A DNA stretch of 64,000 nucleotides from positions 192,973 to 256,972 of the forward strand of contig NZ_FOTT01000001.1 in assembly GCF_900114655.1 (NCBI RefSeq), in the 5' to 3' direction. Source of the stretch: Candidatus Frackibacter sp. WG13. GTDB taxonomy: Bacteria; Bacillota; Halanaerobiia; Halobacteroidales; Acetohalobiaceae. The notes below the pieces were generated by a model. That model saw only the letters and a list, made by a program, of their open reading frames with translations. It was not told where the DNA came from and ran no database searches. This document shows positions 17,727 through 26,182 of the stretch, in pieces; position 1 is the stretch's first letter, and every line of letters starts with the position of its first letter. A program made the translations under genes and the position numbers.

Positions 17727-17764
17727 AAGAGAGTTTATAAGGGAATTCCCTTACAAACTCTCTT
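17727..17764 (-). terminator. terminator of the sensor-kinase-regulator operon
   Basis: Long hairpin with arms AAAGAGAGTTT..AAGGG and CCCTT..AAACTCTCTTT (17727-17743 with 17748-17764, one mismatch region), seven bases after the regulator stop. It is followed by A/T-rich sequence and separates this operon from arrA. Confidence 0.75.
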
Positions 17765-17770
17765 TAATAA

Positions 17771-18496
17771 CTATAATATTCCTTTTTTTATAGCCAAGCG
17801 AACTATTTCAGAACGTTTATTCAACTCCAACTTTTTCATCATTCTAAATTTATGGGTTTCAACTGTCTTTACGCTAATTACTAATTTTTGGCCTATCTGT
17901 TTATTAGTATAACCTTTAGCTACTAATTCAAATACTTCTCTTTCCCTATTACTTAATAAAGAATAATTATCATCTTGATCTTGATTTTCATCTATTTCAT
18001 TTTTATTTTCTTGTTGACAAGATAAACATTTTTCTTTCTGATCTCTGTTTTTTTTATTTATTTTATTATTATCTTCTGTTGTTAAATAATTACTTAGTAA
18101 AATTTTTGTCATTGAAGGATAGATAAAGACCTCTTCTCTATAAACAGCTCTAATAGCAGACAATAATTCAACATCAGCTGCTTTCTTTAATATATAACCT
18201 GAACCACCTGCTTCTAAGGCTTCTTTAAAGTATCCTTCTTCTTCATGGACAGTTAAAATAAGCACTTTGCTTTTTAAATTACTAGCAGTAATCTTACGCG
18301 TAGCCTCCATGCCGTCAATTCCAGGCATAGATAGATCCATTAAAATTACGTCTGGTTTGAGCTTCCGAGCTTTTTTTACTGCTTCTTTCCCATTAGTAGC
18401 TTCCCCAACTACTTTAATATCTGATTCATTATCAAGAAGAGTCATGATCCCTTTTCGAACCAATGAATGATCATCACTTACTAAAACTTTAATCAT
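17771..18496 (-). CDS. NarL/FixJ-family response regulator, probable arr regulator
   Basis: About 241 aa. Receiver domain with phospho-acceptor Asp in [14 protein letters not shown], then a LuxR-type helix-turn-helix ([22 protein letters not shown]). I take the ATG at 18496, which overlaps the kinase stop and follows AGGAGGAG; the longer frame only adds the ribosome site. The linker between the domains is unusually long and polar and holds a CLSC dithiol, which is not typical and could bind metal or arsenite. It pairs with the kinase directly upstream and probably activates arrA, the next gene. Confidence 0.88.
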   Translation of the reverse strand: MIKVLVSDDHSLVRKGIMTLLDNESDIKVVGEATNGKEAVKKARKLKPDVILMDLSMPGIDGMEATRKITASNLKSKVLILTVHEEEGYFKEALEAGGSGYILKKAADVELLSAIRAVYREEVFIYPSMTKILLSNYLTTEDNNKINKKNRDQKEKCLSCQQENKNEIDENQDQDDNYSLLSNREREVFELVAKGYTNKQIGQKLVISVKTVETHKFRMMKKLELNKRSEIVRLAIKKGIL

Positions 18497-19973
18497 CAAA
18501 CTCCTCCTCAATTACTGATTTATTATCGACCGGTATATTAACATAAATTGTAGTTCCAATCCCTTCTCCTGTTTCAATTGTTAGTTCCCCACCTAATAGA
18601 TCAGCACGTTCTTGCATTCCAAAAAGACCTAAATGTTCTTGAGTTTGATTACTAGTTCTAAAATCCTCTAAATTAAAACCACATCCATCATCCTCTACAA
18701 TAATCAATAGATTCCCATCATTATTATTCATTATAACACTAATATTGTCAGCATCTGCATAGCGAAGAGCATTAGTCAATGCTTCTTGTACAATTCGATA
18801 AACTGTAATCTCTACTTCTTTTGGAAATTTAGTATTAATTAAACCATTAATATGCAACCCTATATCTTTACCCCAATATTCGGATGATTCCTTAATATAA
18901 TTTTCAATAGCCGCTGCTAAACCTAAATTATCTAAAATACTAGGTCGCAACTGCCGAGCTAGCAAATTAATCTCATCTAAGACTTTAGCTATCGTCTTTT
19001 TCATCATCTTTATTCTTTCATTAAATTCTTCTTGTTCATCAGTATTCTCTAAATTAGCTAAAGCTAAATTTAAACTGGTCAATGCTTGACTAGTTTCATC
19101 ATGTAATTCTCTAGCAATTCTTTTTCTTTCTTCTTCTTGAGCCATAATTACCTTATTTAATAAATACTGTCTTCTTTCCTCTTTTTTCTGTAACTGTTTC
19201 CATAATTTTTGCCGTTCAATAGCTGCTCTTTGTAACTTGACAGTCATCTGATTAAAAGCTTGGCCTAACTTCCCTAATTCATCCTCAGCCCAATCTAAAG
19301 ACACTCTATAGTCAAGCTTTCCTGACCCAACTTTTTCTGTAGCAATAACCAATTCACTTAATGGCTCATTAATTAAATTTGCTAAAAAATAAGCAATAGC
19401 AACTCCTAAAAGCGAAACCAATATTGTACTAAACCAAAGTAAATATTTTAGTTTAATTAATGCTTGATTAATATAGATTTCGCTAACTCCGAGCCTAACT
19501 ATTCCATAACGTCCCTGCCAAATAGGTACTGCTATATCATGAATAATTCCATCTTCATTTTTAAAAGTCTTACTACTATAACCTTGATTTGAATTTATCT
19601 GATTAAAACTAATTAATCCTTTAGGAATTTTACTTCCAAAACTATCTGCTACTAATTCTCCTTGCGAGTTAATAACTAAAATATAAGCTAATTCCTGATT
19701 GTTCTGCATTACATCTTTAATCAATTGGTGTAAGCCAAAAAGGTTATTAGTTAATAAGAAATCCTCACTGCGAACTGCCATATATCGAGCCAAGGAAACT
19801 CCCTGCTTCTCTAAATCATTTCTCAACACTTGCGTAAATATATCTCCTGATTCTAAAATTAATAATGATGCTAATAACAAAATTAAAATAATAGCAATCC
19901 CCATGATTTTACCTTTGACTCCTACTAAGTTAAAGAAAGACTTAAATAAATTAGAACGTATTTGATTTATCAT
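18489..19973 (-). CDS. NarX-type sensor histidine kinase
   Basis: 494 aa. Membrane helices at about 23-41 and 177-198 enclose an extracytoplasmic sensor domain. A HAMP linker follows (LINEPLSELVIATEKVGSGKLDYRV), then a HisKA_3 dimerisation helix with His291 in ARELHDETSQALTSL and an ATP-binding domain (VQEALTNALRYA, VEDDGCGFN). It overlaps the binding-protein gene by ATGA and the regulator gene by 8 bases, so the three are one unit. The sensor domain probably reads the state of the PhnD-like protein. Confidence 0.9.
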   Translation of the reverse strand: MINQIRSNLFKSFFNLVGVKGKIMGIAIILILLLASLLILESGDIFTQVLRNDLEKQGVSLARYMAVRSEDFLLTNNLFGLHQLIKDVMQNNQELAYILVINSQGELVADSFGSKIPKGLISFNQINSNQGYSSKTFKNEDGIIHDIAVPIWQGRYGIVRLGVSEIYINQALIKLKYLLWFSTILVSLLGVAIAYFLANLINEPLSELVIATEKVGSGKLDYRVSLDWAEDELGKLGQAFNQMTVKLQRAAIERQKLWKQLQKKEERRQYLLNKVIMAQEEERKRIARELHDETSQALTSLNLALANLENTDEQEEFNERIKMMKKTIAKVLDEINLLARQLRPSILDNLGLAAAIENYIKESSEYWGKDIGLHINGLINTKFPKEVEITVYRIVQEALTNALRYADADNISVIMNNNDGNLLIIVEDDGCGFNLEDFRTSNQTQEHLGLFGMQERADLLGGELTIETGEGIGTTIYVNIPVDNKSVIEEEFDD

Positions 19974-20926
19974 TCTTTTAATTCTCTCCTTAATTTTCGT
20001 ACACTATTATAATCACTATCACTAACTTTTTTATAAGCATCTAAACCCATATTCTTTAATATTTCTTTTCCATTTGGAGACTCATCTAGCGTCATGAAAA
20101 ACTCTTGTAAGTTCTGTTTGATTTCCACATCTAAACCTGGTCTAACTACAACTGGAGGTGTAGTAAATTTTGGAGATTCTTTAACTACCTTTAAATTATC
20201 TTTACCTTGTAAGTTTGTCTTTAAAAGCTGTTGGTAGACCATATGGTCCACTGCAGCTCCATCTACTATTCCTTCCGTAACAGCTTTAATTGAGTTATCA
20301 TGACTATAAGTGAATATATAAGAACTAAAATAATTTTCAGGATTCATTCCTCTTCTTTTAAGAAGTGCCATTGGATAAGTGTAACCTGTAGTAGACATCG
20401 GATCAGTAAAAGCAAATCGCTTTCCTTGTAAATCAGTAAAACTATCAATTCCACTATCCTGTCTAACTAAAATATAAGAACAATATTTTGCCACTCCATC
20501 TTTTTGGGGAGCTGCTAATAATTCTAAACCAAAAGAGTCGTGACCACTAACATAACTAAAAGTGCAAATAAATGCCATATCTATCTCTCCAGCACGTAAT
20601 AATTCATTAACTTCACTATACGTTTTTCGTTGCACTATCTCAACAGGCATATTTAATTTTTTCTCTAATAAAACCAACAATTCTTCATAATAAGTTACAC
20701 TTTCTTTAGTTGACGTAATAGAAGCAAGTGATACACGAAGAGGGTCACTTTTTTTCGTATTATTCGCTTTAACTAATTTCAAATCAGATTTTGCAATTCG
20801 CTCATTGAACGAGACAAATGGATAATCGTTTTCAGTAACTAAAAATTTGTAACCAAAAATAAGACTACCAACTATTATTAAACTTAATATTAAAATTACT
20901 GTAATGGAAATTTTATTCTGCTTCAT
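19970..20926 (-). CDS. PhnD-like periplasmic oxyanion-binding protein, probable sensor partner
   Basis: 318 aa from the ATG at 20926, which follows GGGGG by 8 bases; the longer frame adds 15 unlikely residues. A single N-terminal membrane helix (ITVILILSLIIVGSLIFGY) anchors or exports it. The body is a PhnD/TauA-type binding fold (LRVSLASITSTK, AGEIDMAFICTFSY, GKRFAFTDPMSTTGY). There is no permease or ATPase nearby, so it is a sensor component rather than an importer. In arsenite oxidation the related AioX binds arsenite and signals through AioSR. Here the ligand would be arsenate, arsenite or phosphate. Confidence 0.85.
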   Translation of the reverse strand: MKQNKISITVILILSLIIVGSLIFGYKFLVTENDYPFVSFNERIAKSDLKLVKANNTKKSDPLRVSLASITSTKESVTYYEELLVLLEKKLNMPVEIVQRKTYSEVNELLRAGEIDMAFICTFSYVSGHDSFGLELLAAPQKDGVAKYCSYILVRQDSGIDSFTDLQGKRFAFTDPMSTTGYTYPMALLKRRGMNPENYFSSYIFTYSHDNSIKAVTEGIVDGAAVDHMVYQQLLKTNLQGKDNLKVVKESPKFTTPPVVVRPGLDVEIKQNLQEFFMTLDESPNGKEILKNMGLDAYKKVSDSDYNSVRKLRRELKE

Positions 20927-20970
20927 TTTAAGATTCCCCCTATCTTCTTTATTATAACATAAGTTATACA
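20900..20970 (-). promoter_or_regulatory. probable promoter of the binding protein-kinase-regulator operon
   Basis: The minus strand shows TATAAT about 15 bases upstream of the GGGGG ribosome site (20956-20951), preceded at 18 bases by TTAACT. Match to consensus is partial at -35, so the assignment is tentative. Confidence 0.45.
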
Positions 20971-20991
20971 TAATAGTTAAATAAATTATTA

Positions 20992-21025
20992 AACCACCAA
21001 AGAAATAAAAATTTCCTCGGTGGTT
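20992..21025 (-). terminator. terminator after the MFS transporter gene
   Basis: Stem AACCACC/GGTGGTT with an inner GAAAT/ATTTC stem, followed on the minus strand by TTTAATAATTTATTT. It lies 88 bases after the transporter stop. Confidence 0.75.
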
Positions 21026-21113
21026 ATGTCAAAATTGAAACTAAGTTTGTAAGATAGTATCATTTTTATTAAAATTCTAATTCAAACTAATTATAATTAA
21101 TCTTTTATAGGTT

Positions 21114-22307
21114 CTAACCTTCATGAGAAGTCATCGTAACTTTACTAATTTCCTCTTCGTTTCTATCTAATATATAACCAGAAATTAATCCTAACAAAAC
21201 CAAAATAATAGCTGCAATATTAAATATAGTCATATAACCAAAATTATTTAGGAGAATTCCATTAACTGCAGTACCTACTCCTCCACCAGTGATCATACAA
21301 AAAGCAACTAAAGCCATAACTGTTCCTGTTCGCGGTGCTCCAATCTGTTGAGCAGTAGTTACTAAAGTTGATTGTAGGAAGACAAATCCAAGTCCAAAGC
21401 CAGCTAAACTTAAGAAGAATAACCATGGATTTGTTAAGTATCTAAATAAAAATAATGATAAACTAGCAACTAACCCACCAATTAATATAATTTTGAAACC
21501 TATCTTATCTCTAATATCTCCTGATTTTTTACCACCAATTACTGATGCAATACCAAATCCAGTTAAGATTAAACCAATAGTTAAAACTTTATAATGGAAC
21601 TGTTCATCTAAATAAGAACCTAAATAAGAAAAAGTACCAAAAACAGTATAACCTACGAAGAAGATTGATAGAAGAATCGGTTTAACTAATTTTTTATTTA
21701 AAATTGAAGTATAATAATTTATTATACCTTGTTCATTATGCTGTATTCTTTTTCTATCTTTAATCTTACGATACATCATTATTGCTACAATTAATTCCAA
21801 TATTCCATAAACAAAGAATACCCAGCGCCAACTTCCAAATTGAGCTAAAACACCACCAATTGCTGTCGCAGCTCCTTGCCCTAAAAAGATAAGTCCCATA
21901 AAAGCACCTATAGCATTCTGTTTTTCTTTCTTTTCAAAGATATCTCCTAATAAAGATAAGGCTATAGGAATAATTCCCGCAGCAAAGATGCCGTTAATTG
22001 CTCTAAATCCTACTAAAGAAAAATAGGAAAAAGCTAAACCACTTAAACTACTAAATACAGCAGTTCCAAAAGCAGTAATATTGATTATATATGATTTGCC
22101 AAATTTATCTGCTAATGGTCCATAAATTAAAGAAAACAATCCAAATGGCAGCATATAGGCAGTAATTGCTGTTGCTGCCTTAGGTATATCCAAACTAAGT
22201 TCTCCTGCAATTCCTGGTAAAATTGGAGAAACGACAGTATTATCACCTTGTACTAAAAAACCTAATAACCCTAAAATAAGCAATAATAACTTTTTATTCT
22301 TTTTCAC
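21114..22307 (-). CDS. MFS transporter (drug:H+ antiporter type)
   Basis: 397 aa with about 12 membrane helices. N-terminal half has GDNTVVSPILPGIAGEL and the loop motif GPLADKFGKS, and WRWVFFVYGILE is the usual helix-5/6 segment of Bcr/CflA- and YcaD-like exporters. Placed between the arr sensor genes and the Fe-S/cysteine desulfurase pair, so a role in export of an arsenic or thiol compound is possible. It is not an obvious ArsJ, because no glyceraldehyde-3-phosphate dehydrogenase gene accompanies it. Substrate unknown. Confidence 0.8.
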   Translation of the reverse strand: MKKNKKLLLLILGLLGFLVQGDNTVVSPILPGIAGELSLDIPKAATAITAYMLPFGLFSLIYGPLADKFGKSYIINITAFGTAVFSSLSGLAFSYFSLVGFRAINGIFAAGIIPIALSLLGDIFEKKEKQNAIGAFMGLIFLGQGAATAIGGVLAQFGSWRWVFFVYGILELIVAIMMYRKIKDRKRIQHNEQGIINYYTSILNKKLVKPILLSIFFVGYTVFGTFSYLGSYLDEQFHYKVLTIGLILTGFGIASVIGGKKSGDIRDKIGFKIILIGGLVASLSLFLFRYLTNPWLFFLSLAGFGLGFVFLQSTLVTTAQQIGAPRTGTVMALVAFCMITGGGVGTAVNGILLNNFGYMTIFNIAAIILVLLGLISGYILDRNEEEISKVTMTSHEG

Positions 22308-22404
22308 TATTATCCGCTCCTTTTTTAATTAAGTCTCTTTAATTTTAATATTTATATATGGTGAAATAATAATATTAATCTTAAAAAAAATAATGTAACC
22401 ATTT

Positions 22405-22917
22405 TTAAATATAATCTTCTAATCTCTTTTTAACTTTTTTATATTTTGCTGTAAGTAATGGACTACAATCTTCTAGTTGATATTCTCCTTTAACAAATTT
22501 AGTAGCAAAAGCTAGACAGGTTACTTCTCCACATTTGCCACAATTTAATTGTGGTAAGTTCTTATATAATTCAGGAACACTTAGATTTTCTTTCGAAGTA
22601 TAATCAGGTTCTATCTGATCTTTATTTTTATAAACACGATTAATCTCATCTTTCACCCAATCTACAAACTTAATCCCTTGGGTAGTATTACTTAGTTCAT
22701 TTAAGACAATTGCTTCTGATTCTAACAAAATAACAGCATCATCTTTTTTTAATTCTAAGCTAGGCTTTTTAGCATAATAGATACTATCTGGATAAGTAGC
22801 ATTTAAATATGGTAGTATTTCACTAATATCTGTGGAAGGACGAGTTCTAAATCTTATCTTAGTTTTATCCGCACCACATCTTCTAATCGCTTCTATTTCA
22901 ATCTTCTTTAAAAACAT
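22405..22917 (-). CDS. 4Fe-4S domain protein, unknown function
   Basis: 170 aa. N-terminal two-thirds (FLKKIEIEAIRRCGADKTKI) I do not recognise. The C-terminal third holds LNCGKCGEVTCLAFATKFVKG and a further Cys (LEDCSPL), the CxxCxxxxC-x16-C 4Fe-4S domain seen at the start of AcsC/RnfB-like proteins. No membrane helix. It lies between a cysteine desulfurase-like gene and an MFS exporter, 91 and 97 bases away, so the desulfurase could build its cluster or both could act on the same sulfur compound. Function is not inferred further. Confidence 0.6.
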   Translation of the reverse strand: MFLKKIEIEAIRRCGADKTKIRFRTRPSTDISEILPYLNATYPDSIYYAKKPSLELKKDDAVILLESEAIVLNELSNTTQGIKFVDWVKDEINRVYKNKDQIEPDYTSKENLSVPELYKNLPQLNCGKCGEVTCLAFATKFVKGEYQLEDCSPLLTAKYKKVKKRLEDYI

Positions 22918-23008
22918 CTCCTCTCCCCCTCTTTTCTACTGAAAATCTTATTAACTAAATAAACCTCAGTTTCTTTACTTTTACTTACACTCACCCCGAC
23001 ACTAACAC

Positions 23009-24151
23009 CTATTTTATTTCTTGCAAAGCCTTAATTAAGTAATCAATCTCTGCTTTAGTATTAAAATAACCAATTCCAATTCTAACAGCACCACCTAATT
23101 CAAAACTACTAATCGTTTTGTGCGCATTAGGAGCACAATGCAGACCAGACCTAACCATAATGCTATATTCACTATCTAATTTATAAGCTACCTCTGCATG
23201 ATCTAACCCTTCTAAATTAAAAGAAATAACTCCGACTCTTTTTGAGACACCTTTTTCACCATAAAGTATTAAACCTTCTATTTTCTCTAACTCAGTTAGA
23301 GCATACTCTATCAATTCTACTTCTTTTGCTCTAATCTGTTTGATTCCTGTATCTAAAATATACTCTACCCCAGCTCCTAAGCCAATTAACCCTACGGTAT
23401 TAATAGTGCCTGCCTCATAGCGATTCGGCAGCTCCTTAGGTGCATATTCAGAAGTAGAATTATTACCAGTACCTCCTGTCTTTAGTGGTTTTAAATCTAT
23501 TCCTTCACTAATATATAGTCCTCCGGTTCCTGTAGGTCCTAACAACCCTTTATGACCAGTAAAAGCTAAAAAATCAATATTCATTTCTTGTACATCGATA
23601 GGATACACTCCCGCTGTTTGAGCTGTATCTAATAAGAAATAAATTCCTGCTCCTTTGGCTATCTTACCCATTTCGATTGCAGGTAATATAGTACCTACTA
23701 CATTGGAAGCATGTAAACAAGCAATTAACTTTGTATTATCTTTAATTTCATTTTCAATTTCATCTATATCAATTTGACCACTACTATTACATTCAATCTT
23801 AGTAATCTCTATTCCTCGGTCTCTTTCTAGCTCTTTTAAAGGTCGCCAAATAGCATTATGTTCTAAGCTAGTAGTAATTACGTGGTCGCCTGCTTCTAAA
23901 AGCCCCTTTAAAGCCAAGTTAATTGCTTCCGTGACGTTATGAGTAAAGACAATTCGAGTAGGATCTGATACATTAAATAATTGAGCTAAACTCTTACGAG
24001 TACCAAAGATAGCCTGTTCTGCTTGAAAAGCTTTTTGATAAGCGCCTCTCCCAGCGCTAACGCCATTATTTTTAAAAAATTCAGACATTTTATCATAAAC
24101 AATATCCGGTTTCGGATAAGATGTCGCTGCATTATCAAAATAAACCTCCAT
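23009..24151 (-). CDS. cysteine desulfurase-like aminotransferase class V
   Basis: 380 aa. PLP enzyme of the SufS/Csd family, closest in pattern to the am_tr_V EF2568-type subgroup. N-terminus MEVYFDNAATSYPKP, PLP-contact TVNV-like THNVTEAINLALKG, catalytic Lys in AFTGHKGLLGPTG, and a Cys in RSGLHCAPNAHKT at the sulfur-accepting position. Start ATG near AAAGAGGTG. Part of the ars section between a redox protein and an Fe-S protein, and a decayed second copy lies at 27480-27780 beside arsR3. It could supply sulfide or cluster sulfur during arsenic stress; that is inference. Confidence 0.88.
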   Translation of the reverse strand: MEVYFDNAATSYPKPDIVYDKMSEFFKNNGVSAGRGAYQKAFQAEQAIFGTRKSLAQLFNVSDPTRIVFTHNVTEAINLALKGLLEAGDHVITTSLEHNAIWRPLKELERDRGIEITKIECNSSGQIDIDEIENEIKDNTKLIACLHASNVVGTILPAIEMGKIAKGAGIYFLLDTAQTAGVYPIDVQEMNIDFLAFTGHKGLLGPTGTGGLYISEGIDLKPLKTGGTGNNSTSEYAPKELPNRYEAGTINTVGLIGLGAGVEYILDTGIKQIRAKEVELIEYALTELEKIEGLILYGEKGVSKRVGVISFNLEGLDHAEVAYKLDSEYSIMVRSGLHCAPNAHKTISSFELGGAVRIGIGYFNTKAEIDYLIKALQEIK

Positions 24152-24305
24152 CTCATTTCACCTCTTTCTTAATCTTTGAATATCATCGCCTAAATAAGCC
24201 TATTACTTATAAGAGTTCATAATCCTCTATGTATTTCTTACCTCAGTTAAAATCATTCTATACTTAATCTCTAGTCTGTGTCTAATCATTTTTTAAGAAA
24301 TCACT

Positions 24306-24347
24306 AAATTTTCCTGCCTGCATCATGCTCATTACAGGCAGGAATTT
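24306..24347 (-). terminator. terminator of the arsR2-arsP-redox operon
   Basis: Strong hairpin with TTCCTGCCTG/CAGGCAGGAA arms and flanking AAATT/AATTT, ending four bases after the redox gene stop. On the minus strand the stem is followed by TTTAGTGATTTC. Confidence 0.8.
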
Positions 24348-24351
24348 AAAT

Positions 24352-24591
24352 TTACAGTTCAGCTTTAATTAATTCTTTAATCTTTGCTACTTTAGGTACT
24401 TGACCTTTAACTTTAACCTCGCCATTAATCTCTAATCCAGGTGTACTTAGTATCCCGGCTTTAGCAATCTCACTCATATCCTCTACTTTCTCTACATTAG
24501 CAGCAACATCTAGTTCAGCTAAAGCATTAATTACATTTTCTTTTAACTTCTCACAATTACGACAACCTGGTCCATAAACTTTAATCTCCAC
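24352..24591 (-). CDS. small thioredoxin-fold redox disulfide protein
   Basis: About 79 aa from the GTG at 24591, which has AAGGAGGTGAG about 8 bases upstream. Thioredoxin-like fold with the dithiol in YGPGCRNCEKLKENV and the cis-proline segment ILSTPGLEINGEVK. This fits the 'redox-active disulfide protein 2' family (about 77 aa). These are typically encoded with ArsP/DUF318-type permeases, and here the gene follows arsP by 105 bases. It may reduce or shuttle trivalent arsenic thiols. Membrane segments are absent, so it acts in the cytoplasm. Confidence 0.85.
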   Translation of the reverse strand: MEIKVYGPGCRNCEKLKENVINALAELDVAANVEKVEDMSEIAKAGILSTPGLEINGEVKVKGQVPKVAKIKELIKAEL

Positions 24592-24696
24592 CTTTAAACT
24601 CACCTCCTTTTTAACAGTGTCAGCAATCAGTGTCAATGATCAGATCCTGACACAGACAACTATCCACTTTCAACTATCAACTATTGTTAGCCTTAA

Positions 24697-25644
24697 CTAA
24701 ATCACTATATTAAACAGATAGCCTACACCAATAATCGATACTCCAACAATAGCCACAAATATCTTAATTAATTTTGGTTTAAGAACTTTACGCAAAATAA
24801 CCATTTCTGGTAAAGATAGAGCTACAGTTGCCATCATAAAACTTAAAGCTGTTCCTGTAGCTACTCCTTTATTCATCAGTGCTTCTACAATTGGAATCGT
24901 ACCTACTGCATTAGAATAGAGTGGAACTCCAAAGATAACGGCTACAATAACAGCAAATGGATTATCTGGGCCAGCATAATTAGCTAAAGCTCCTGTTGGT
25001 ACATAACCATGAATCAAACCACCAATTGCTATTCCAATCATAACGAACTTCCAAATCCTACCTACTATGTCTTTTACCTGATATTTAGCATAATCAATTC
25101 TATCTTTCCATGTCATTGTTGAAACTTCTTCATCTTCCATTTCAATTTCATAAACATAACTTTCTACATATTCTTCTAAGCCTAAATAACCGATTAATAT
25201 TCCACCTACTATTCCTACAGTTACTCCACTAATTAAGTATAGAGCTGCTATTTTAAAACCAAAGATTGAATAAAGTAATACTAATGCTATCTCATTAACG
25301 ATTGGTGAAGTAATTAAAAATGAAAATGTTACTCCTAATGGTACCCCGGATTCAACAAAACCAATAAAGATCGGTACTGTAGAACAAGAACAAAAAGGTG
25401 ATACTACCCCTAAAAAGGCAGCCATGGCATTACCTACAAATAATCGTTTCCCACTTAATAATTTCTTAACCTTCTCTGGTTGAAAGAAACTACGAATAAT
25501 AGAAATCACAAAGATCATAACGCTTAATAATAGAATAATTTTAAGTGTATCATAGATAAAGAAATGTAACGCCTCCGCTAAATGTGCCTTTGGACTTAAA
25601 TTTAACCAGTTATAGACTACTAAATCAGCAAATTCTGTTAACAT
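24697..25644 (-). CDS. arsP: ArsP-family permease (PF03773 type)
   Basis: About 315 aa. I use the ATG at 25644, since the longer frame's first codons are the AGGAGGGG ribosome site itself. About eight membrane helices. The first half holds VSPFCSCSTVPIFIGF with the conserved CxC, and PIVNEIALVLL. The second half has GVPLYSNAVGTIPIVEAL, mirroring the inverted repeat of the family. ArsP pumps trivalent organoarsenicals such as methylarsenite, while other members have unknown cargo. Located 77 bases after arsR2, and with a redox protein downstream. Confidence 0.83.
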   Translation of the reverse strand: MLTEFADLVVYNWLNLSPKAHLAEALHFFIYDTLKIILLLSVMIFVISIIRSFFQPEKVKKLLSGKRLFVGNAMAAFLGVVSPFCSCSTVPIFIGFVESGVPLGVTFSFLITSPIVNEIALVLLYSIFGFKIAALYLISGVTVGIVGGILIGYLGLEEYVESYVYEIEMEDEEVSTMTWKDRIDYAKYQVKDIVGRIWKFVMIGIAIGGLIHGYVPTGALANYAGPDNPFAVIVAVIFGVPLYSNAVGTIPIVEALMNKGVATGTALSFMMATVALSLPEMVILRKVLKPKLIKIFVAIVGVSIIGVGYLFNIVI

Positions 25645-25720
25645 AAGACCCCTCCTCATTCTTCATAATACTAATAACATCATTATATAATAAATTGCTA
25701 ATATATTAGGTGAGAATAGA

Positions 25721-26041
25721 TTATTCTTCCTCTTCTAAAGCAAGTTTCGTTTTATTAATCTGTTTCACTAATAGACTCTTCGCCGAATCTAATATCTCCC
25801 AAATTTCATCATCTTTTACTTTATATAAGACCATAACTCCATCTTTACGACTTTCAACAAGGTCTTGGTCCTTTAAAACCTTTAAATGCTGAGAAATATT
25901 AGATTGACTAAGTTCTAAGGCTTCATAAATATCACAGACACATAACTCCCCTTTCCTTAAAAGACTCAAAATTTGAACTCTTGTCGGATGAGCTAAAGCT
26001 TTGAATAGTTCACTTGTCAGTTTGCTAATTAATGTTGACAT
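25721..26041 (-). CDS. arsR: ArsR-family repressor (arsR2)
   Basis: 106 aa. Winged-helix repressor with the classical As(III) site on the DNA-binding helix: GELCVCDIYEAL (Cys34, Cys36). Recognition helix SQSNISQHLKVL. When arsenite binds, the protein leaves its operator. It is the first gene of the arsP operon. A matching palindrome overlaps its promoter at 26088-26115, of the same type as the one before arsR3. Confidence 0.94.
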   Translation of the reverse strand: MSTLISKLTSELFKALAHPTRVQILSLLRKGELCVCDIYEALELSQSNISQHLKVLKDQDLVESRKDGVMVLYKVKDDEIWEILDSAKSLLVKQINKTKLALEEEE

Positions 26042-26087
26042 TTTTTAAAACTCCTTTGCTAGTAGATTAGATTCAATTATAATAACT

Positions 26088-26138
26088 ATATTAATATATT
26101 CTAATATAAGTATAATTCACTTTATGAAATATGTCAAG
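26088..26138 (-). promoter_or_regulatory. arsR2 promoter with ArsR-type operator
   Basis: On the minus strand: -35 TTGACA (26138-26133), 17-bp spacer, -10 TATACT (26115-26110), then the inverted repeat TATATTA-N8-TAATATA (26088-26109). The half site AACTATATTA is identical to that at 28205-28214 before arsR3. The operator lies right after the -10, as expected for an arsenite-relieved repressor. Confidence 0.8.
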
Positions 26139-26182
26139 TAAATTCATCCTAAAATAAAGATTTGTTTTTAGATATTCAATTA

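Noticed and set aside
21114-22307. ArsJ-type organoarsenical exporter
   Set aside because: ArsJ is coupled to a glyceraldehyde-3-phosphate dehydrogenase gene, which is not present here; the protein pattern is a generic drug-exporter MFS.
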